Origin: Oscillospiraceae bacterium
GTDB lineage: Bacteria > Bacillota > Clostridia > Oscillospirales > Ruminococcaceae
NCBI GenBank assembly: GCA_017528675.1
Contig: JAFXOO010000062.1
Location: 1-7,321 of the forward strand
Direction: 5' to 3'
Length of the DNA: 7,321 nucleotides
The notes under the pieces were generated by a model. The model did not search any database. It was not told the origin of the DNA and saw only the letters and a list, made by a program, of their open reading frames with translations. Positions 6,357-7,321 of the stretch are shown piece after piece. Made by a program: the position numbers and the translations under genes. The first letter of the stretch is position 1. Each line of letters starts with the position of its first letter.

Positions 6357-7321
6357 CACTTCTCTGGAATCGTGTCATAATAGGCAGCGGCAGTACGGTG
6401 GGCATGTGCGAATATGTCACGCAGTTCCGGTGGTTCGAGCACCTCAGCATCCTTTCCGTAGCGAAGGAAATACTGCCGTGCCTGCTCTGGCGGGCAGCAG
6501 AATTCCATCCGGCAGGAGCCATCCGGGAGCGGTTCGCTTTCAAGCAGCCTCGGCCTGCCGGAAAAGATCGACTGGTGAAAGAGCCGGTAGCCCTCCGGCG
6601 TAAGCCGGACGGCAATCCTCTGCTCCTTTCCGAGCAGAAACGGGGTAAGCTCCGGCGAACGGAGTGCCTGTGTCAGCTTCTTCCTCTCCTGCGGGGGGAT
6701 TTCAAGGCGGTTTTCCCCGCATGGCTCCATGCGCCGGATGCGTTGCAGCCGGAACGGTGCAGCAATGGCAGGCTCCCCCTCTGCTGCGGACGAGTACCCG
6801 ACCACATAATTATACGGCAGAAAGCCGTTGGTCTGGTTCCGGACAGGCAGAAACCGGTAGGTTCTGGTGCCGTTTACGCTGCTTGCCGTGAGCAGAATCT
6901 CCTGCCCGGCTTTGATATACACCTCCAGCTCCCGGAAAGTATCCCCGAAGAAGATGAGCTCCCGCTCATGCCGGTGTAGCGAGGCGTATTCCTGAATCAG
7001 TGCTGCCAGATACTCGCTTTCGTGGGCATACAGCTCACTCTCCGGGGCACATTCCAGGAAAGCCCTGGTGTCCTTGTTCAGCACCAGCTTGATGGCGCAG
7101 CAATTGCCCTTCGGTGCAGGCGGAAAGCGCTTCCGGATGCTGTCGAACTGTGCGAGCCCTTCCTGTACGGCAAGCTGCCGTGCAGCCTTGTCTGCATCGG
7201 GTATGCCCTTTAACCACTGGGTGTAGGTGCGGATCCGCTCCGGCTGGTGCAGCAGGACCGAGCTTTCGGCCTGCTTGTAGAAGCAGTTGAGCATCCGGTT
7301 CAGAAAATGGCTGAGCTGGGG
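6356..7321 (-). CDS. WYL-domain transcriptional regulator, N-terminus outside window
   Basis: The minus-strand frame stays open from the window edge to TGA at 6356-6358. The Met codon at 7294 has no ribosome binding site upstream (the preceding codons read PQLSHFLNR), so the true start is probably beyond the window. Counted from that Met, 312 residues are present. Residues ~122-190 resemble a WYL domain: a strand-rich stretch, RFLPVR, then LPYNYVVGY where the WYL signature normally lies, and FRLQRIRRME at 181-190. Residues ~224-305 resemble the WYL C-terminal extension, ending YGKDAEVLEPPELRD near 279-293. WYL proteins are usually DNA-binding regulators that sense ligands or nucleic acid, with an N-terminal helix-turn-helix. 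I do not see a convincing one in the visible N-terminal ~120 residues, so it may lie outside or be absent. The gene converges on the NRPS operon across a shared terminator, and a role in regulating it is unproven. Confidence 0.82.
   Translation of the reverse strand, partial: PQLSHFLNRMLNCFYKQAESSVLLHQPERIRTYTQWLKGIPDADKAARQLAVQEGLAQFDSIRKRFPPAPKGNCCAIKLVLNKDTRAFLECAPESELYAHESEYLAALIQEYASLHRHERELIFFGDTFRELEVYIKAGQEILLTASSVNGTRTYRFLPVRNQTNGFLPYNYVVGYSSAAEGEPAIAAPFRLQRIRRMEPCGENRLEIPPQERKKLTQALRSPELTPFLLGKEQRIAVRLTPEGYRLFHQSIFSGRPRLLESEPLPDGSCRMEFCCPPEQARQYFLRYGKDAEVLEPPELRDIFAHAHRTAAAYYDTIPEK

Noticed and set aside
6338..6979. Plus-strand open frame of 213 codons opposite the WYL gene
   Set aside because: It starts inside the terminator hairpin and is the complement of a well-supported WYL gene; the translation has no recognisable features.
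1..7321. tRNA or rRNA genes, CRISPR array, insertion sequence or attachment site
   Set aside because: I looked for repeat-spacer units, transposase motifs and cloverleaf-like sequences and saw none; nearly all bases lie in the five genes described.

Overview
The window looks like chromosomal DNA from a gut-type Clostridia member, most likely Oscillospiraceae/Ruminococcaceae. The reasons are a moderately GC-rich, tightly packed layout, strong GGAGG-type ribosome binding sites, Firmicutes-style SpoIIE/RsbW/RsbV partner-switching genes, and a nonribosomal peptide synthetase (NRPS) ending in a reductase domain, a type well represented in gut Clostridia. This placement is inferred from gene content and not from any marker gene.

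Layout. Positions 2-4000 (+) hold the 3' part of an NRPS gene, with the final module condensation (partial) - adenylation - thiolation - terminal reductase (C-A-T-R). Its N-terminus lies outside the window. After a 12-nt gap, 4013-5485 (+) encodes a seven-helix membrane protein with a cytoplasmic SpoIIE/PP2C serine phosphatase domain. It overlaps by 8 nt a small RsbW/SpoIIAB-like ATP-binding kinase at 5478-5885 (+). An 86-92 nt gap then holds two inverted repeats and a ribosome-site-plus-AUG-UGA start-stop. Next is a STAS-domain anti-anti-sigma factor-like protein at 5978-6274 (+). A perfect 15-bp hairpin with A and T tracts at 6321-6356 serves as a two-way terminator. It separates this operon from a convergent WYL-domain regulator (6356-7321, minus strand), whose N-terminus runs off the window.

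How the genes may work together. The NRPS module should load one amino acid, condense it with an upstream acyl or aminoacyl group, and release the product reductively as an aldehyde or alcohol. Aldehydes from gut clostridial NRPSs of this architecture are known to act as protease inhibitors or to cyclise to pyrazinones. The three downstream genes form a complete phosphatase/kinase/antagonist switch, with all key catalytic and phosphorylation residues present, but no sigma factor is visible. Physical linkage suggests that peptide production and a membrane-sensed switch are made together. A direct feedback loop, in which the product or a related cue is sensed by the membrane domain, is a hypothesis. 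The WYL regulator converges from the other side and need not belong to the system.
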